This document shows, piece by piece, positions 17,161 through 25,387 of a DNA stretch of 41,390 bases (the stretch's first letter is position 1; the number at the start of each line of letters is the position of its first letter). The stretch spans positions 1 to 41,390 of the forward strand of contig JACOVP010000005.1 of assembly GCA_016177265.1 (NCBI GenBank), read 5' to 3'. The DNA is from Candidatus Woesearchaeota archaeon (GTDB lineage Archaea; Nanobdellota; Nanobdellia; SCGC-AAA011-G17; UBA489). The translations under genes and the position numbers were made by a program. The notes below the pieces were generated by a model, which saw nothing but the letters and a program-made list of their open reading frames with translations, did no database searches and was not told the DNA's origin.

Positions 17161-17744
17161 ATGCAAAATTGGTCATTATTCTTTTAGCATCCATAGTGAT
17201 TATAACTGCCTGTGCAGAACAATTCCAGCAACAACCATTCAGAGAATCCAAAAGGCAACTAACTCAACAACAAACTCCTAGTCCGCAAGCACAAGCAACA
17301 CCAACAGAAACAACAGCGATTGAAGGAGAAAAACCAGTAGTAACGCAACAAACTCCAACAGCAAAACAAGAACTACAAACGCCACAACAGAAGAAGACTG
17401 AAGCTGAATGTAAAAAGCAATGGGAAGTAGTAGCAGAAGCAAAAAATAGTTTCATATCCATAGAGAAAGGCTTAGTTGAGATCTTCTTCAGAGAAGGAAC
17501 AACCTTGGAGGAGGCAAAAGAAATTCTCAATGACTACCAGCTCCAGTTTAAAGAAGTAAAAGTTGTATTCCCCACCAAGGAACCACAGGCAATAGACAAA
17601 CTCTTCTCTTCCTATCGCAGAATCATAGCAGAAGTGCAACCAGGAAAAGAACTAGACAAGGGCTGTAAAACATTGCAAGAAGAAAGCGTTGAATCCGTTG
17701 CACCAGTCATCAAGATAGATATCAACGCTCTTGCAAAGAAATAA
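17157..17744 (+). CDS. Predicted lipoprotein of unknown function
   Basis: The first 19 residues form a signal peptide ending in a lipobox (IITAC, Cys19). A low-complexity linker rich in Gln, Thr and Pro spans about residues 23-80 and probably spaces the mature domain from the membrane. The C-terminal part, about 85-180, is charged and contains two cysteines that may pair. I do not recognise the domain. Translation is coupled to the upstream aminotransferase (ATGA overlap) and to the downstream hydrolase (TAATG overlap). Confidence 0.75.
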   Translation: MNAKLVIILLASIVIITACAEQFQQQPFRESKRQLTQQQTPSPQAQATPTETTAIEGEKPVVTQQTPTAKQELQTPQQKKTEAECKKQWEVVAEAKNSFISIEKGLVEIFFREGTTLEEAKEILNDYQLQFKEVKVVFPTKEPQAIDKLFSSYRRIIAEVQPGKELDKGCKTLQEESVESVAPVIKIDINALAKK

Positions 17745-18469
17745 TGAGATTTATATACCTCCTCATCTTGCTGGTTCTCGTAGTTTCGGGTTGTTCAGGG
17801 GGTACACCGGAACAGATGCCAGAAGCAACAACGAAAGAAGTGAAGATTACTACAGAAGATCAAGTTGTCCTAGCTGCTACTCTTTATGAAACTATCAGTG
17901 AAAAAGCTGTCATCCTGCTCCACATGCTCGGCAATAATCGGCAGAGCTGGAAAGAACTTGCTCCCCTTTTGCAAAAGAATGGCTACAATGTGCTTGCTCT
18001 CGATCTCAGAGGTCATGGTCAAAGCCTAGAAAAGAATAAACAGAAAATCAGCTACATCAATTTTGCAGAACCAGACTTCCAGGATATGCTCAAAGACATC
18101 AAAGCAGCCAAGGAATTTCTCCAGAAACAAGGAGCATCGGAGATAAGTATTGTAGGTGCTTCCATCGGTGCAAATCTTGCTATTATCTATGCTGCGCAGG
18201 ACAAAGACATCCAGAAAATAGTTGCCCTTTCCCCAGGATTAAATTTTAAAGGACTCAAACCACAGGAACCAGCAAAGAAACTTACTATACCTATTTTCCT
18301 AGTGGCAGCAGAAGATGATCAATACTCAGCCATGTCATCCAGAACTTTAGAAGCAGTTATTCATAGTGACAAAGAACTCAAAATCTATCCAAAAGCAGAC
18401 CATGGAACAAGAATGTTTAATTATCAGCCAGAACTAAAAGAGTTCATAGTGAAGTTTCTAGAAAAATGA
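17744..18469 (+). CDS. Alpha/beta-hydrolase lipoprotein
   Basis: This 241-residue protein has a lipobox (VVSGC, Cys17), so it should be anchored outside the membrane. The body is an alpha/beta-hydrolase. The oxyanion region is LLHMLGNNRQSW, the nucleophile elbow is VGASIGA (Ser140), the acid is Asp191 or Asp192 in AAEDDQYS, and His220 lies in KADHGTRMF. It is likely an esterase or a related cell-surface hydrolase; the substrate is unknown. Its start codon overlaps the previous stop as TAATG, so it is the last gene of the aspartase operon. The gene on the other strand converges and ends 8 bases away. Confidence 0.83.
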   Translation: MRFIYLLILLVLVVSGCSGGTPEQMPEATTKEVKITTEDQVVLAATLYETISEKAVILLHMLGNNRQSWKELAPLLQKNGYNVLALDLRGHGQSLEKNKQKISYINFAEPDFQDMLKDIKAAKEFLQKQGASEISIVGASIGANLAIIYAAQDKDIQKIVALSPGLNFKGLKPQEPAKKLTIPIFLVAAEDDQYSAMSSRTLEAVIHSDKELKIYPKADHGTRMFNYQPELKEFIVKFLEK

Positions 18470-18476
18470 AAGCACG

Positions 18477-19442
18477 CTAGGTTAATACACTAAGAGGAGC
18501 TAGAAGTTCTTGATAAGGAATATGATCTAGAAAAGCGCTATAGTCGCGAGAAGAAAGATGAGAGGGATCCAGAACTGCTGAGTTAAATTTACGAACCAAA
18601 GGCCTCTCTTTCGGTGAGAATGGTTGTTTATAAACACAGATAGGATTTTTCCTTAGCTGTTCAGCGGCATAACGTCCTGCTTCTCCAGCTCGAGGATGTG
18701 TCAAGAGCTCATAACCACACAAAGCCAATCGCGAGATGTCCCTATCTGAACTAAGTATAGCAAAAGAGCCAGAATGCTTCGGGGAGAGTGACGTTGCCAT
18801 AGCAGCAGCAACGAGACTGATATCTGCAGCAAGATTCAATTCCGTTGGTAGAGGACGCTCTATCCTAGGGCCTCTAGAATACAAAAATGTATCCTTAGGA
18901 GAAAGAAAATGAAAATCAAACAAGAGTTGGAGCATTGCAGTAAAAGGAGCTACAGAGAGAGGAGGATGATAGCGGTGATGAGAAAGTCGTGCTATAAGCA
19001 TCTGCAAGGTATTTCCATAGTCATTGAGGATATCCAATCGGAGATCGAGTGTTTCCCTTCTTGTAGGAGTAAGGTCACGTCGCCGTATGATCTCGTGATG
19101 GTTATGCAACATCTTTGCAAAATGTTTCCCGCCACCTTTCACCTCTTCAACCACGAAATCAGTGACAGCAAGAGTACGTTTGGAGAAAAAAAGGTCCATG
19201 AGGAAAAAAAGATACTGTCGCGAATGATCAACAAATTCTATATCAATATCTTTGAGATGCGGTCTATTAGACATATAGGTCAGTAAATCTTCATGTGTAG
19301 GATACGTACGGATAGGGTGAAACATATTAGCATCTAGCAGAATCTGAGACTCGCGGCATAAAAGCGACTCTAAAGAAGATTCAAGCTCTTTCGGATGTGG
19401 CAGAATTGTTGTCTCTTGTTGAGTCGTGAACATCCCTAACAT
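18477..19442 (-). CDS. PIN-like domain protein
   Basis: This 321-residue protein has a possible PIN-type nuclease arrangement. The sequence ILLDANMFH gives the first Asp near residue 38, VVEEVKGG a Glu pair near 100, NLAADISLVAAA an Asp near 213, and ILSSDRDISRLA further Asp residues near 234. These spacings match acidic clusters in PIN ribonucleases, with a large helical insertion in the middle. No partner antitoxin is adjacent, so a housekeeping RNA role is as likely as a toxin role. The start at 19442 has a TTATAA-type box about 30 bases upstream; ATG 19433 is an alternative. The PIN call is from pattern only. Confidence 0.55.
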   Translation of the reverse strand: MLGMFTTQQETTILPHPKELESSLESLLCRESQILLDANMFHPIRTYPTHEDLLTYMSNRPHLKDIDIEFVDHSRQYLFFLMDLFFSKRTLAVTDFVVEEVKGGGKHFAKMLHNHHEIIRRRDLTPTRRETLDLRLDILNDYGNTLQMLIARLSHHRYHPPLSVAPFTAMLQLLFDFHFLSPKDTFLYSRGPRIERPLPTELNLAADISLVAAAMATSLSPKHSGSFAILSSDRDISRLALCGYELLTHPRAGEAGRYAAEQLRKNPICVYKQPFSPKERPLVRKFNSAVLDPSHLSSRDYSAFLDHIPYQELLAPLSVLT

Positions 19443-19540
19443 ACTCCCATAAAGAAAATAGAGAAGGGTTTATAAGAATTGCTGTCGAAAGTTTTATATG
19501 CAGCAAGTAGTAAAAGAAAAAGAGAAAAGCAGGTGACTGT

Positions 19541-20893
19541 ATGGAAAAATTCTTCACTCCCAAATCTATTGCGATTATAGGAGCTTCTCGTGATCACCAT
19601 AAGGTGGGGTTTGTCATCCTCAAAAACTTGAGAGATGCAGGTTATAAAGGAAGAATTTATCCTATTAATCCCAAGGCAAAAATCCTCCTCAATGAAAAAT
19701 GCTACCATTCAGTGCTTGCAGTCAAAGAAAAGATTGACATGGCAGTTATTGCTGTTCCAGCAGATATTACTCTTAAGATAGTGGAAGAATGCGGTAAGAA
19801 AAATATCCAGCACATCGTCATGATCACTGCAGGATTTAGTGAAATTGGTAATCAAAGAGCAGAAGAGCAACTCAAAAAAATAATCACCAAATACAAGATC
19901 AGATTAATCGGTCCCAATTGTCTCGGCTTATTGAATAATTACGCTGATATCGATACACTCTTCCTGCCGGCATCCCGTTTAGTCCGTCCGAAAAATGGAA
20001 AAATATCTTTCATCACGCAATCCGGTGCAACAGGTTCAACAGTCTTAGACTTGATGGCAAAAGAAAACTATGGATTTTCAAAATTTATTAGTTATGGCAA
20101 CGCGCTCGACATCACAGAAACAGAGTTGATCGAATACCTAGGCAATGATCCTCATACCGAAGTGATTTGCTTGTACGTAGAATCAATCAAAGATGGCAAG
20201 AAATTTCTGAAAGTAGCACAGCATGTTGCAAAGAAAAAACCCATCATAGCATTGAAAGGCGGTACAACGAAAGAAGGAGCAAAGGCAACATTATCCCATA
20301 CAGCGTCGCTCGCGGGTTCGTATGAGATCTACAAAGGAGCATTCGCACAGGCAAACATCATCCAGGCAGACACTTTAGAAGACATGTTCAACTACGCAAA
20401 AATTCTGGAAAAATCTATCCCTCCAAAAGGAAAACGTGTGCAAGTAATCACGAATGGCGGTGGTTTCGGTATTTTAGCTACAGATTATCTCAGCAGGATG
20501 GGATTGCTCATTGAAGAACCATCTCCAGAAACGATAAGAACATTGAAGAAAAAATGTCCAAAAACGTACATCATCAAGAACCCCATTGACTTGACAGGCA
20601 GTGCCTTTGCACAAGACTACGATAATGCTTTGCAGGCAGTCATGAAAGACCCCAAGGTTGACATTATCCTCTTAATCATCCTCTATCAAACGCCACAGTT
20701 AGATACAAATGTTGTTAGCTCTGTCATCAAGTACAACAAGATGCACAAAAAACCCATCATTGTCATTTCCATGGGCGGTGATTTTACGCAGAAGTACAAA
20801 AACATCCTAGAACGCCATCAAATCCCTTGCTTTACCTACCCCAATAATGCCGCTAGTGCTATCAAAGTATTATGTGACTATTATTTGAAGTAA
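19541..20893 (+). CDS. acdA: Acetyl-CoA synthetase (ADP-forming) alpha subunit
   Basis: The enzyme converts acetyl-CoA, ADP and phosphate to acetate, ATP and CoA, the usual archaeal route for ATP from acyl-CoA. The CoA-binding domain begins with SIAIIGASRDHHKVG, and succinyl-CoA-synthetase-like domains follow. The phosphorylatable His253 is visible in TLSHTASLAGS. At 450 residues it matches a free alpha subunit; the beta (ATP-grasp) subunit is not in this window. A TATA-like sequence lies near 19492-19500, and an AGGTGA Shine-Dalgarno sequence ends a few bases before the ATG at 19541, so this transcript has a short leader. It converges on glutamate dehydrogenase, with only 5 bases between the two stop codons. 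Confidence 0.9.
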   Translation: MEKFFTPKSIAIIGASRDHHKVGFVILKNLRDAGYKGRIYPINPKAKILLNEKCYHSVLAVKEKIDMAVIAVPADITLKIVEECGKKNIQHIVMITAGFSEIGNQRAEEQLKKIITKYKIRLIGPNCLGLLNNYADIDTLFLPASRLVRPKNGKISFITQSGATGSTVLDLMAKENYGFSKFISYGNALDITETELIEYLGNDPHTEVICLYVESIKDGKKFLKVAQHVAKKKPIIALKGGTTKEGAKATLSHTASLAGSYEIYKGAFAQANIIQADTLEDMFNYAKILEKSIPPKGKRVQVITNGGGFGILATDYLSRMGLLIEEPSPETIRTLKKKCPKTYIIKNPIDLTGSAFAQDYDNALQAVMKDPKVDIILLIILYQTPQLDTNVVSSVIKYNKMHKKPIIVISMGGDFTQKYKNILERHQIPCFTYPNNAASAIKVLCDYYLK

Positions 20894-20898
20894 GAAAG

Positions 20899-22035
20899 TT
20901 ATTCCTTGGGCTTCCTGCACGTCTTGCACTTCTTCAAAACTCTTTCAACAGCAATCTGCATGGCAGCATCCCGTAGTTTTGTATTGTCTTTTTTCGCTTT
21001 CTCCAGAACGAGTGTAGTATTTTTCACAATTTTTCTCTCGACCAGTTTGAACATATCCTGCGGATTTTTTCCTTGGTATTCTGCATACGACGAAATAACA
21101 CCGCCTGCATTCGCCACAAAATCAGGAACAACAACAATTTTTTTCTTGTACAAAATATCTTCCATCGCACTAGTCATAGGAATATTGCTTCCTTCAATCA
21201 CATACTTCGCTTTGACGTGGTGCACATTCTCTGGATGAATGAGATCAGGAATTGCGGCAGTCACAAGCATATCTACACCCAATCCTACAATATCACCGGT
21301 TGGCAATACCTTTCCAGGTTGATAGTTAACAACAGAACCGGTTTTATTTTTGACTTGCAATAATTTCTTATACTCTAAACCATCCTGATTGTAGAGAACA
21401 CCCTTGCTGTCAGAAATCGCAACCAATTTTGCCCCTGCTTCAGAAAAGTATTGTGCAGCAAAACTCCCAACATTCCCTAGCCCTTCGATGGCAACCGTCT
21501 TTCCTTTGATCTGCTCTCCCATGAACTCAACTGCCACTTTCGCAGCATGAAACACACCAAATCCTGTACTACCATACTCATGCGGTATCCCACACTTGAC
21601 TCCTGGTTTGACGCAGAGAGTAGCAGGTTTTCCCGTTGCACTCTTCATCGAGCCATTAGCCTGCACAAACACCTTCATTTCTTCTTCTGCCGTATTCATA
21701 TCTGGAGCAGCAATATACTGTGAAGGACATAATGGTTTGAGAGCTTCGCTAAATGCTTTAATTAATTCCATCTTCTTTTGTTTCGTTATTGTTTTTGGAT
21801 CTGCAATAATGCCAGATTTTGCCCCCCCAAACGGCAAGTCTGCCAAAGAACATTTCCACGTCATCGTTCGAGCAAGTTTAGCAACCTCATCCATAGAAAC
21901 TGAAGGAGTCATCCTTATTCCCCCCTTCCCAGGACCAAGACTTCGATTATCAATGACTAAATAACCCCTCATACCCACTTTGGGATTATACACTTCAAGA
22001 ATTTTTTCCGGTCCAAAATCATCAAACTCAACCAA
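20899..22035 (-). CDS. gdhA: Glutamate dehydrogenase (Glu/Leu/Phe/Val family)
   Basis: The enzyme interconverts glutamate and 2-oxoglutarate plus ammonia. Family motifs are GPGKGGIRMTP, the catalytic Lys in LPFGGAKSGI (Lys73), APDMNT, and the nucleotide motif IEGLGNVGS. At 378 residues it is shorter than the usual 410-450 because the N-terminal segment is reduced. The start is TTG at 22035, preceded by GGGGTGA 6 bases upstream and a TATA box (TTTAAAT near 22074-22082) about 27 bases before the leader. A three-codon frame (ATG CTT GGT TGA) overlaps this start. The C-terminus ends with a CxxC (CKTC), which is unusual. It would take up the 2-oxoglutarate made by the citrate synthase/PrpD/Icd operon. 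Confidence 0.9.
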   Translation of the reverse strand: MVEFDDFGPEKILEVYNPKVGMRGYLVIDNRSLGPGKGGIRMTPSVSMDEVAKLARTMTWKCSLADLPFGGAKSGIIADPKTITKQKKMELIKAFSEALKPLCPSQYIAAPDMNTAEEEMKVFVQANGSMKSATGKPATLCVKPGVKCGIPHEYGSTGFGVFHAAKVAVEFMGEQIKGKTVAIEGLGNVGSFAAQYFSEAGAKLVAISDSKGVLYNQDGLEYKKLLQVKNKTGSVVNYQPGKVLPTGDIVGLGVDMLVTAAIPDLIHPENVHHVKAKYVIEGSNIPMTSAMEDILYKKKIVVVPDFVANAGGVISSYAEYQGKNPQDMFKLVERKIVKNTTLVLEKAKKDNTKLRDAAMQIAVERVLKKCKTCRKPKE

Positions 22036-22164
22036 GCATAGTCACCCCGAGATACGGTTGAAGAAATGAACTGCTATTTAAAGATTGCTTTTGAGAGAAA
22101 AGAACGTTAAATACAACAGAGTAAGATAACAATATTTATATAGATATGAAGAAGAAAAGGAAGA

Positions 22165-22482
22165 ATGGTAAACGATGATATTCTGAAAAGTATCATGGGC
22201 AGTAAAGATCCTATAGGAGCATATTGGGGGGCACTAGGACAATTTCATGAGGCATACAAAGCATGGATGAGAGATGGGCGAGATAGAGAAGAAGCAAAAA
22301 GACTTTCACTACAGGTAGGAGAGCTCTGCATCATTGGTGATAGAGAACATGGTAGTGTGCTTCAAAAGAAATATGATGAAGCGCTTAAAAAAACGTTTGA
22401 AGCATTTGAAGAAGTAGTGAATTTAGAAAAGATAACGTTTGATTTAACAGAAGCAATGGGGATAAAAGTTGCAAAACATTAA
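22165..22482 (+). CDS. Small hypothetical protein, 105 residues
   Basis: This is a charged, helical cytosolic protein that I do not recognise. A TATA box (TTTATATAG near 22134-22142) is centred about 27 bases before the ATG at 22165, so a leaderless start is likely. The stop overlaps, on the opposite strand, the end of the DUF2283 gene by 4 bases. Confidence 0.6.
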   Translation: MVNDDILKSIMGSKDPIGAYWGALGQFHEAYKAWMRDGRDREEAKRLSLQVGELCIIGDREHGSVLQKKYDEALKKTFEAFEEVVNLEKITFDLTEAMGIKVAKH

Positions 22483-22712
22483 GCAACCAACTGTTGAGGA
22501 AGAGGTAGTTCAAGATCTAAGTATTTTTCTTTTCGTTTCGAAAAATTAAAGAGAGCATAACCCACGAGTTCATGAGTTTTGCTATCGATGATTCTTGAGA
22601 TATGGTCTTGTATTTCTTCAAAATAAGTATCGGCACATTTGCGGAAAAGAACCTCTAAGTAATCACCTTCTTCATCATACCAGATAATAAATTTCTGTTT
22701 TTTTGTTGTCAT
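22479..22712 (-). CDS. DUF2283-family protein, possible antitoxin
   Basis: This 77-residue protein has the DUF2283 pattern: FIIWYDEEGDYLEVLF in the first strand pair, then IDSKTHELVGYALFNFSKR. DUF2283 genes are often next to DUF4258-type toxin genes. The start codon overlaps the stop of the upstream 22709-22975 gene as ATGA, so the two are translationally coupled. The putative toxin comes first, as in HigBA-like systems. The antitoxin role is inferred from this arrangement. Confidence 0.65.
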   Translation of the reverse strand: MTTKKQKFIIWYDEEGDYLEVLFRKCADTYFEEIQDHISRIIDSKTHELVGYALFNFSKRKEKYLDLELPLPQQLVA

Positions 22713-22975
22713 GGTAATGGTTTCCTACTTTTATAAATGGTAATAATAAAGCCTTCTCCATTGAAGACTTTCACAACAATAACCAAGTAGAGTAATTTGT
22801 CTTTTAAATACTTTTGGTAGTAGTAAACATCAGGGCGTTCATGAGTCACTCTAATATCGCGATTTCTGAAGTCAAGAAAATGTAGAGTCATAAGAGAGGG
22901 AATAAAACACTTTTTATCTAATGTTCGGTGAAAATTCCGAAAATCTAACAAGAAAAAGTGAAAAGGTTCCGTCAA
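22709..22975 (-). CDS. Small toxin-like protein (possible DUF4258-type), partner of the DUF2283 gene
   Basis: The C-terminal half (HERPDVYYYQKYLKDKLLYLVIVVKV and GEGFIITIYKS) has the strand pattern of small DUF4258 or RelE-like toxins; this is a family-level guess. The frame opens at a TTG (22975), but an ATG at 22891 (MTLHFLDFRNRDI) gives a more family-like N-terminus, and a weak TATA-like sequence near 22912-22920 would suit it. The first 28 residues of the longer form contain a second LLDFRN-like segment, possibly a small internal duplication. It lies just downstream of the VKOR gene, so it may also be read from that transcript. Confidence 0.5.
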   Translation of the reverse strand: MTEPFHFFLLDFRNFHRTLDKKCFIPSLMTLHFLDFRNRDIRVTHERPDVYYYQKYLKDKLLYLVIVVKVFNGEGFIITIYKSRKPLP

Positions 22976-23003
22976 TTACCGGAAGAAATACACCAAAAAG
23001 GAA

Positions 23004-23402
23004 TTACACCGCAAGAAAAACGCGTGTAGCGAAAAACAAGAGAAGAAGATTAATGAGATAAATAATATGACAAATCACACAAAAATTACGCATCTTCACA
23101 TAAGAGACATAGGCAAGGTACATCGTCCCAAAAAACGAAGCCAAAGTAAGATAAAAAAGATATTGACGGAAACCAAAAAGAGTGAGAACAAAAAGAAGTG
23201 CATAGAAAAATAATCCTCCAACTGCATTCGAAACTCCAAGGATTTTTCCATAGGGACTCGTAAAGGCTTTCGTACAGGACATGGACTCTTTGATATCGCA
23301 AATCGCTTTGTAAGCAGCATTCTGTTTTGCTTTTCGTTCAACTCCATAAGCATACAGAGAAACTACAAATCCAAGAACTGCAAGAATTTGGAGCGTAAGC
23401 AT
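23004..23402 (-). CDS. Vitamin K epoxide reductase (VKOR)-family membrane protein
   Basis: This 132-residue protein has about four membrane helices. It carries the VKOR cysteines: a loop pair Cys35/Cys43 in ICDIKESMSC, Ser58 in GVSNAVGG, and the active-site CVIC (Cys108/Cys111). Bacterial and archaeal homologs reoxidise a DsbA-like thioredoxin-fold protein using quinone, driving disulfide formation outside the membrane. No DsbA-like domain is fused or adjacent. The gene begins 6 bases after the thioredoxin reductase stop, in one operon, so an oxidising membrane pathway is encoded next to a reducing cytosolic one. Confidence 0.85.
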   Translation of the reverse strand: MLTLQILAVLGFVVSLYAYGVERKAKQNAAYKAICDIKESMSCTKAFTSPYGKILGVSNAVGGLFFYALLFVLTLFGFRQYLFYLTLASFFGTMYLAYVSYVKMRNFCVICHIIYLINLLLLFFATRVFLAV

Positions 23403-23408
23403 CGTAAG

Positions 23409-24368
23409 TTAATAATCCCCTGTTGCTTTCAAATGTTCTACATACCGTTCTGCTTCTATGGCAGCCTGGCATCCAGTTCCAGCACTCGTCACTGCTTGTT
23501 TAAACACAGGATCTTGGACGTCGCCACACGCATACACACCATCTTGACTCGTCCTTGATCGTTTATCCGTAACAATATATCCTTGCTCATCTAACTTCAC
23601 CAATTTCGAAAAAATAATTGTATTGGGTATATGCCCTATAGCCAGAAACATCCCATCCACCTTCAGAACTTTTTCTTGTTTTGTATTGACATCTTGAATC
23701 TTCACACCAGAAACAAATTTCCCATTGCCTTGCACTGCTACAGGTACAGCATTCCAAATGACTTCTATCTTGTCTTTTAATTTTAAGACACGCTCTTGCA
23801 TAATCTTGCTTGCTTTAAAAGCATCCCGTCTATGCACAATATAAATTTTAGTAGCAAATTTGTACAACGCTAATGATTCTTCCATCGCAGAATCTCCACC
23901 GCCGATAACAGCTACAGTTTTATTCCTAAACAATGCGGCATCGCAGATTGCACAAGTACTTACGCCCTTCGCCCAATATTCCTTCTCCCCCTTTATCCCT
24001 AAAGTTCTTGCTGATGCCCCTGTTCCTATAATAAGAGTTCTGCTGAGAAATGTTTTTCCGTTAACTCTAACCTCAAAAAAATTATTTTTCTGTACACAAC
24101 TCTCTACCTTTCCATCGAGATATTCCGCTCCAAACCGTTCTGCCTGTTTTTTACAGTTTTGAATTAAATCCGGTCCTTGAATGCCTTCAGGAAATCCAGG
24201 AAAGTTTTCAACGACAGATGTAGTGCTCAACTGATCGGGTTCAATCCCAGCAATGACCAACGGTTTCATGTTGGCCCGTGCAGCATAGAGAGCAGCAGTA
24301 TGACTTGCTATCCCTCCACCAATAATAATGACATCACGCACAGAATCCTTACTCTTTTGCTGAGGCAT
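23409..24368 (-). CDS. trxB: Thioredoxin reductase
   Basis: This 319-residue FAD/NAD(P) oxidoreductase has an FAD motif (IIIGGGIASHTAALYAARA), the redox-active Cys139-Ala-Ile-Cys142 followed by DAALF, a second dinucleotide motif (AVIGGGDSAMEE) and the C-terminal ACGDVQDP. It transfers electrons to thioredoxin or a glutaredoxin-like partner. The sequence HRRDAFKA in the NADPH region is compatible with NADPH binding. A TATA box at 24390-24397 is centred 25-26 bases before the ATG at 24368, so the transcript is leaderless and probably includes the VKOR gene. Confidence 0.92.
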   Translation of the reverse strand: MPQQKSKDSVRDVIIIGGGIASHTAALYAARANMKPLVIAGIEPDQLSTTSVVENFPGFPEGIQGPDLIQNCKKQAERFGAEYLDGKVESCVQKNNFFEVRVNGKTFLSRTLIIGTGASARTLGIKGEKEYWAKGVSTCAICDAALFRNKTVAVIGGGDSAMEESLALYKFATKIYIVHRRDAFKASKIMQERVLKLKDKIEVIWNAVPVAVQGNGKFVSGVKIQDVNTKQEKVLKVDGMFLAIGHIPNTIIFSKLVKLDEQGYIVTDKRSRTSQDGVYACGDVQDPVFKQAVTSAGTGCQAAIEAERYVEHLKATGDY

Positions 24369-24389
24369 AAAAAGATGCAGGAGAAGAGC

Positions 24390-24397
24390 TATATAAA
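24390..24397 (-). promoter_or_regulatory. TATA box for thioredoxin reductase/VKOR operon
   Basis: TATATAAA on the plus strand is centred 25-26 bases upstream of the minus-strand ATG at 24368. Confidence 0.6.
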
Positions 24398-24412
24398 GAT
24401 TTGGTTGAAATA

Positions 24413-25024
24413 CTATAAAGCTGTCGTCCTTCGCCGTCGTTCCTGTGTTCCGCTAGGAGACGGTTGTGCCGTACTATAGAGTGGTTGTTGAGCAGAGCTA
24501 GGTTGTTGTGCTGTTGTGTACAATGGTTGTGCTTGTTGTTCTTGCAGTTGCTGTCGTTCCACACCCGTTGCATACCCGCTTCTGAGCTGTTGCTCCACCG
24601 TCTGCATCCCTGGTTGTGCTCCAATGGTAATCTCCATCCCGCAGCTGCATTGTCCGCTAATCGCTTGTAACCGTGTTGACCCTGCTCCAAAGTATTCATC
24701 TCCTGGATTTCGTTGGATACTTTCAGGAGCATTCCCTACATAGCCTGCCCTAGGATTAGAAGAGAGCTGTGAATGGTTAACGGTGTGCTGCGGTTTAGGT
24801 TGTTCTTCCTTCTCTTCTTTTTTTTCTTCTGTCTTCTTGAATAATCCACTATCCTCTACTGTTGTGACAGCAATCAATTGTGGTTTTGTTCCTGTACTAT
24901 GATGTTCTGTTATATGGTCTTGCCATTCTTTCGATTGGAGCAATTGAGTCCTGGCTACAGCTTTCTCATCAGTTTTTGCTACTTTGGTATCCAAGCTTTC
25001 CTTCGGCAAATGGCGGAAGCGCAT
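24413..25024 (-). CDS. Low-complexity hypothetical protein with Q-rich tail
   Basis: This 203-residue protein begins with a basic and charged segment and continues through a Lys/Glu-rich linker (KKTEEKKEEKEEQ). It contains a CSCG motif near residue 130 and ends in a Gln-rich tail with two near-copies of QPLYTTAQQP / QPLYSTAQPS. No catalytic motif is visible and it is probably largely disordered. It follows a small zinc-ribbon gene by 30 bases on the same strand and has no TATA box of its own, so it is probably cotranscribed with it. Opposing frames in this stretch are less convincing. Confidence 0.6.
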   Translation of the reverse strand: MRFRHLPKESLDTKVAKTDEKAVARTQLLQSKEWQDHITEHHSTGTKPQLIAVTTVEDSGLFKKTEEKKEEKEEQPKPQHTVNHSQLSSNPRAGYVGNAPESIQRNPGDEYFGAGSTRLQAISGQCSCGMEITIGAQPGMQTVEQQLRSGYATGVERQQLQEQQAQPLYTTAQQPSSAQQPLYSTAQPSPSGTQERRRRTTAL

Positions 25025-25054
25025 AAAATAACCATGTTTTTGGAGATTAAGAAG

Positions 25055-25267
25055 TTATCGCTTATTCCTCGTCCTCTGCCCGCCACCCCGCTTATAAGGC
25101 GTATGCTTTCCCTTGATTTTAGAACTTTTTTCTCCAGGATACGCAACATCATAGTCTTCTTCCTCATCGTACTCGCAATCCTTGCAACAGACATACAGAA
25201 AGCCGCTTTTCTCTTTCAACTGGATGTTGTGAGAGCCGCACACAGGGCACATCTTGGGTTCATGCAT
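25055..25267 (-). CDS. Small zinc-ribbon protein
   Basis: This 70-residue protein has an N-terminal zinc ribbon: CPVCG at residues 7-11 and a second CCKDC near residues 27-31. A strongly basic tail (KRGGGQRTRNKR) follows and could contact nucleic acid. A TATA box at about 25291-25299 is centred 28 bases before the ATG at 25267, so it begins a leaderless transcript that likely continues into the Q-rich protein gene. Confidence 0.7.
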   Translation of the reverse strand: MHEPKMCPVCGSHNIQLKEKSGFLYVCCKDCEYDEEEDYDVAYPGEKSSKIKGKHTPYKRGGGQRTRNKR

Positions 25268-25313
25268 AGAGAATGAAAGTAAAAAGAAGTATATATGGAT
25301 TATGTCGTAGGGT

Positions 25314-25356
25314 GAATATACCCACTACAAATAGATTATTGAATGTAGAGGGTAAA
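25314..25356 (+). repeat. Left copy of imperfect 43-bp direct repeat flanking fic
   Basis: This copy aligns without gaps to 26385-26427, with about 34 of 43 bases identical. The first ten and the last thirteen positions are the best conserved (ending TGTAGAGGGTAAA). It ends one or two bases before the fic TATA box. Confidence 0.7.
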
Positions 25357-25357
25357 G

Positions 25358-25365
25358 TTTATAAA
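25358..25365 (+). promoter_or_regulatory. TATA box for fic
   Basis: TTTATAAA is centred 26-27 bases before the ATG at 25388. It directly abuts the left copy of the flanking repeat, so the repeat could act on this promoter. Confidence 0.55.
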
Positions 25366-25387
25366 GGGTAATCACTAGAAAAAAAGA

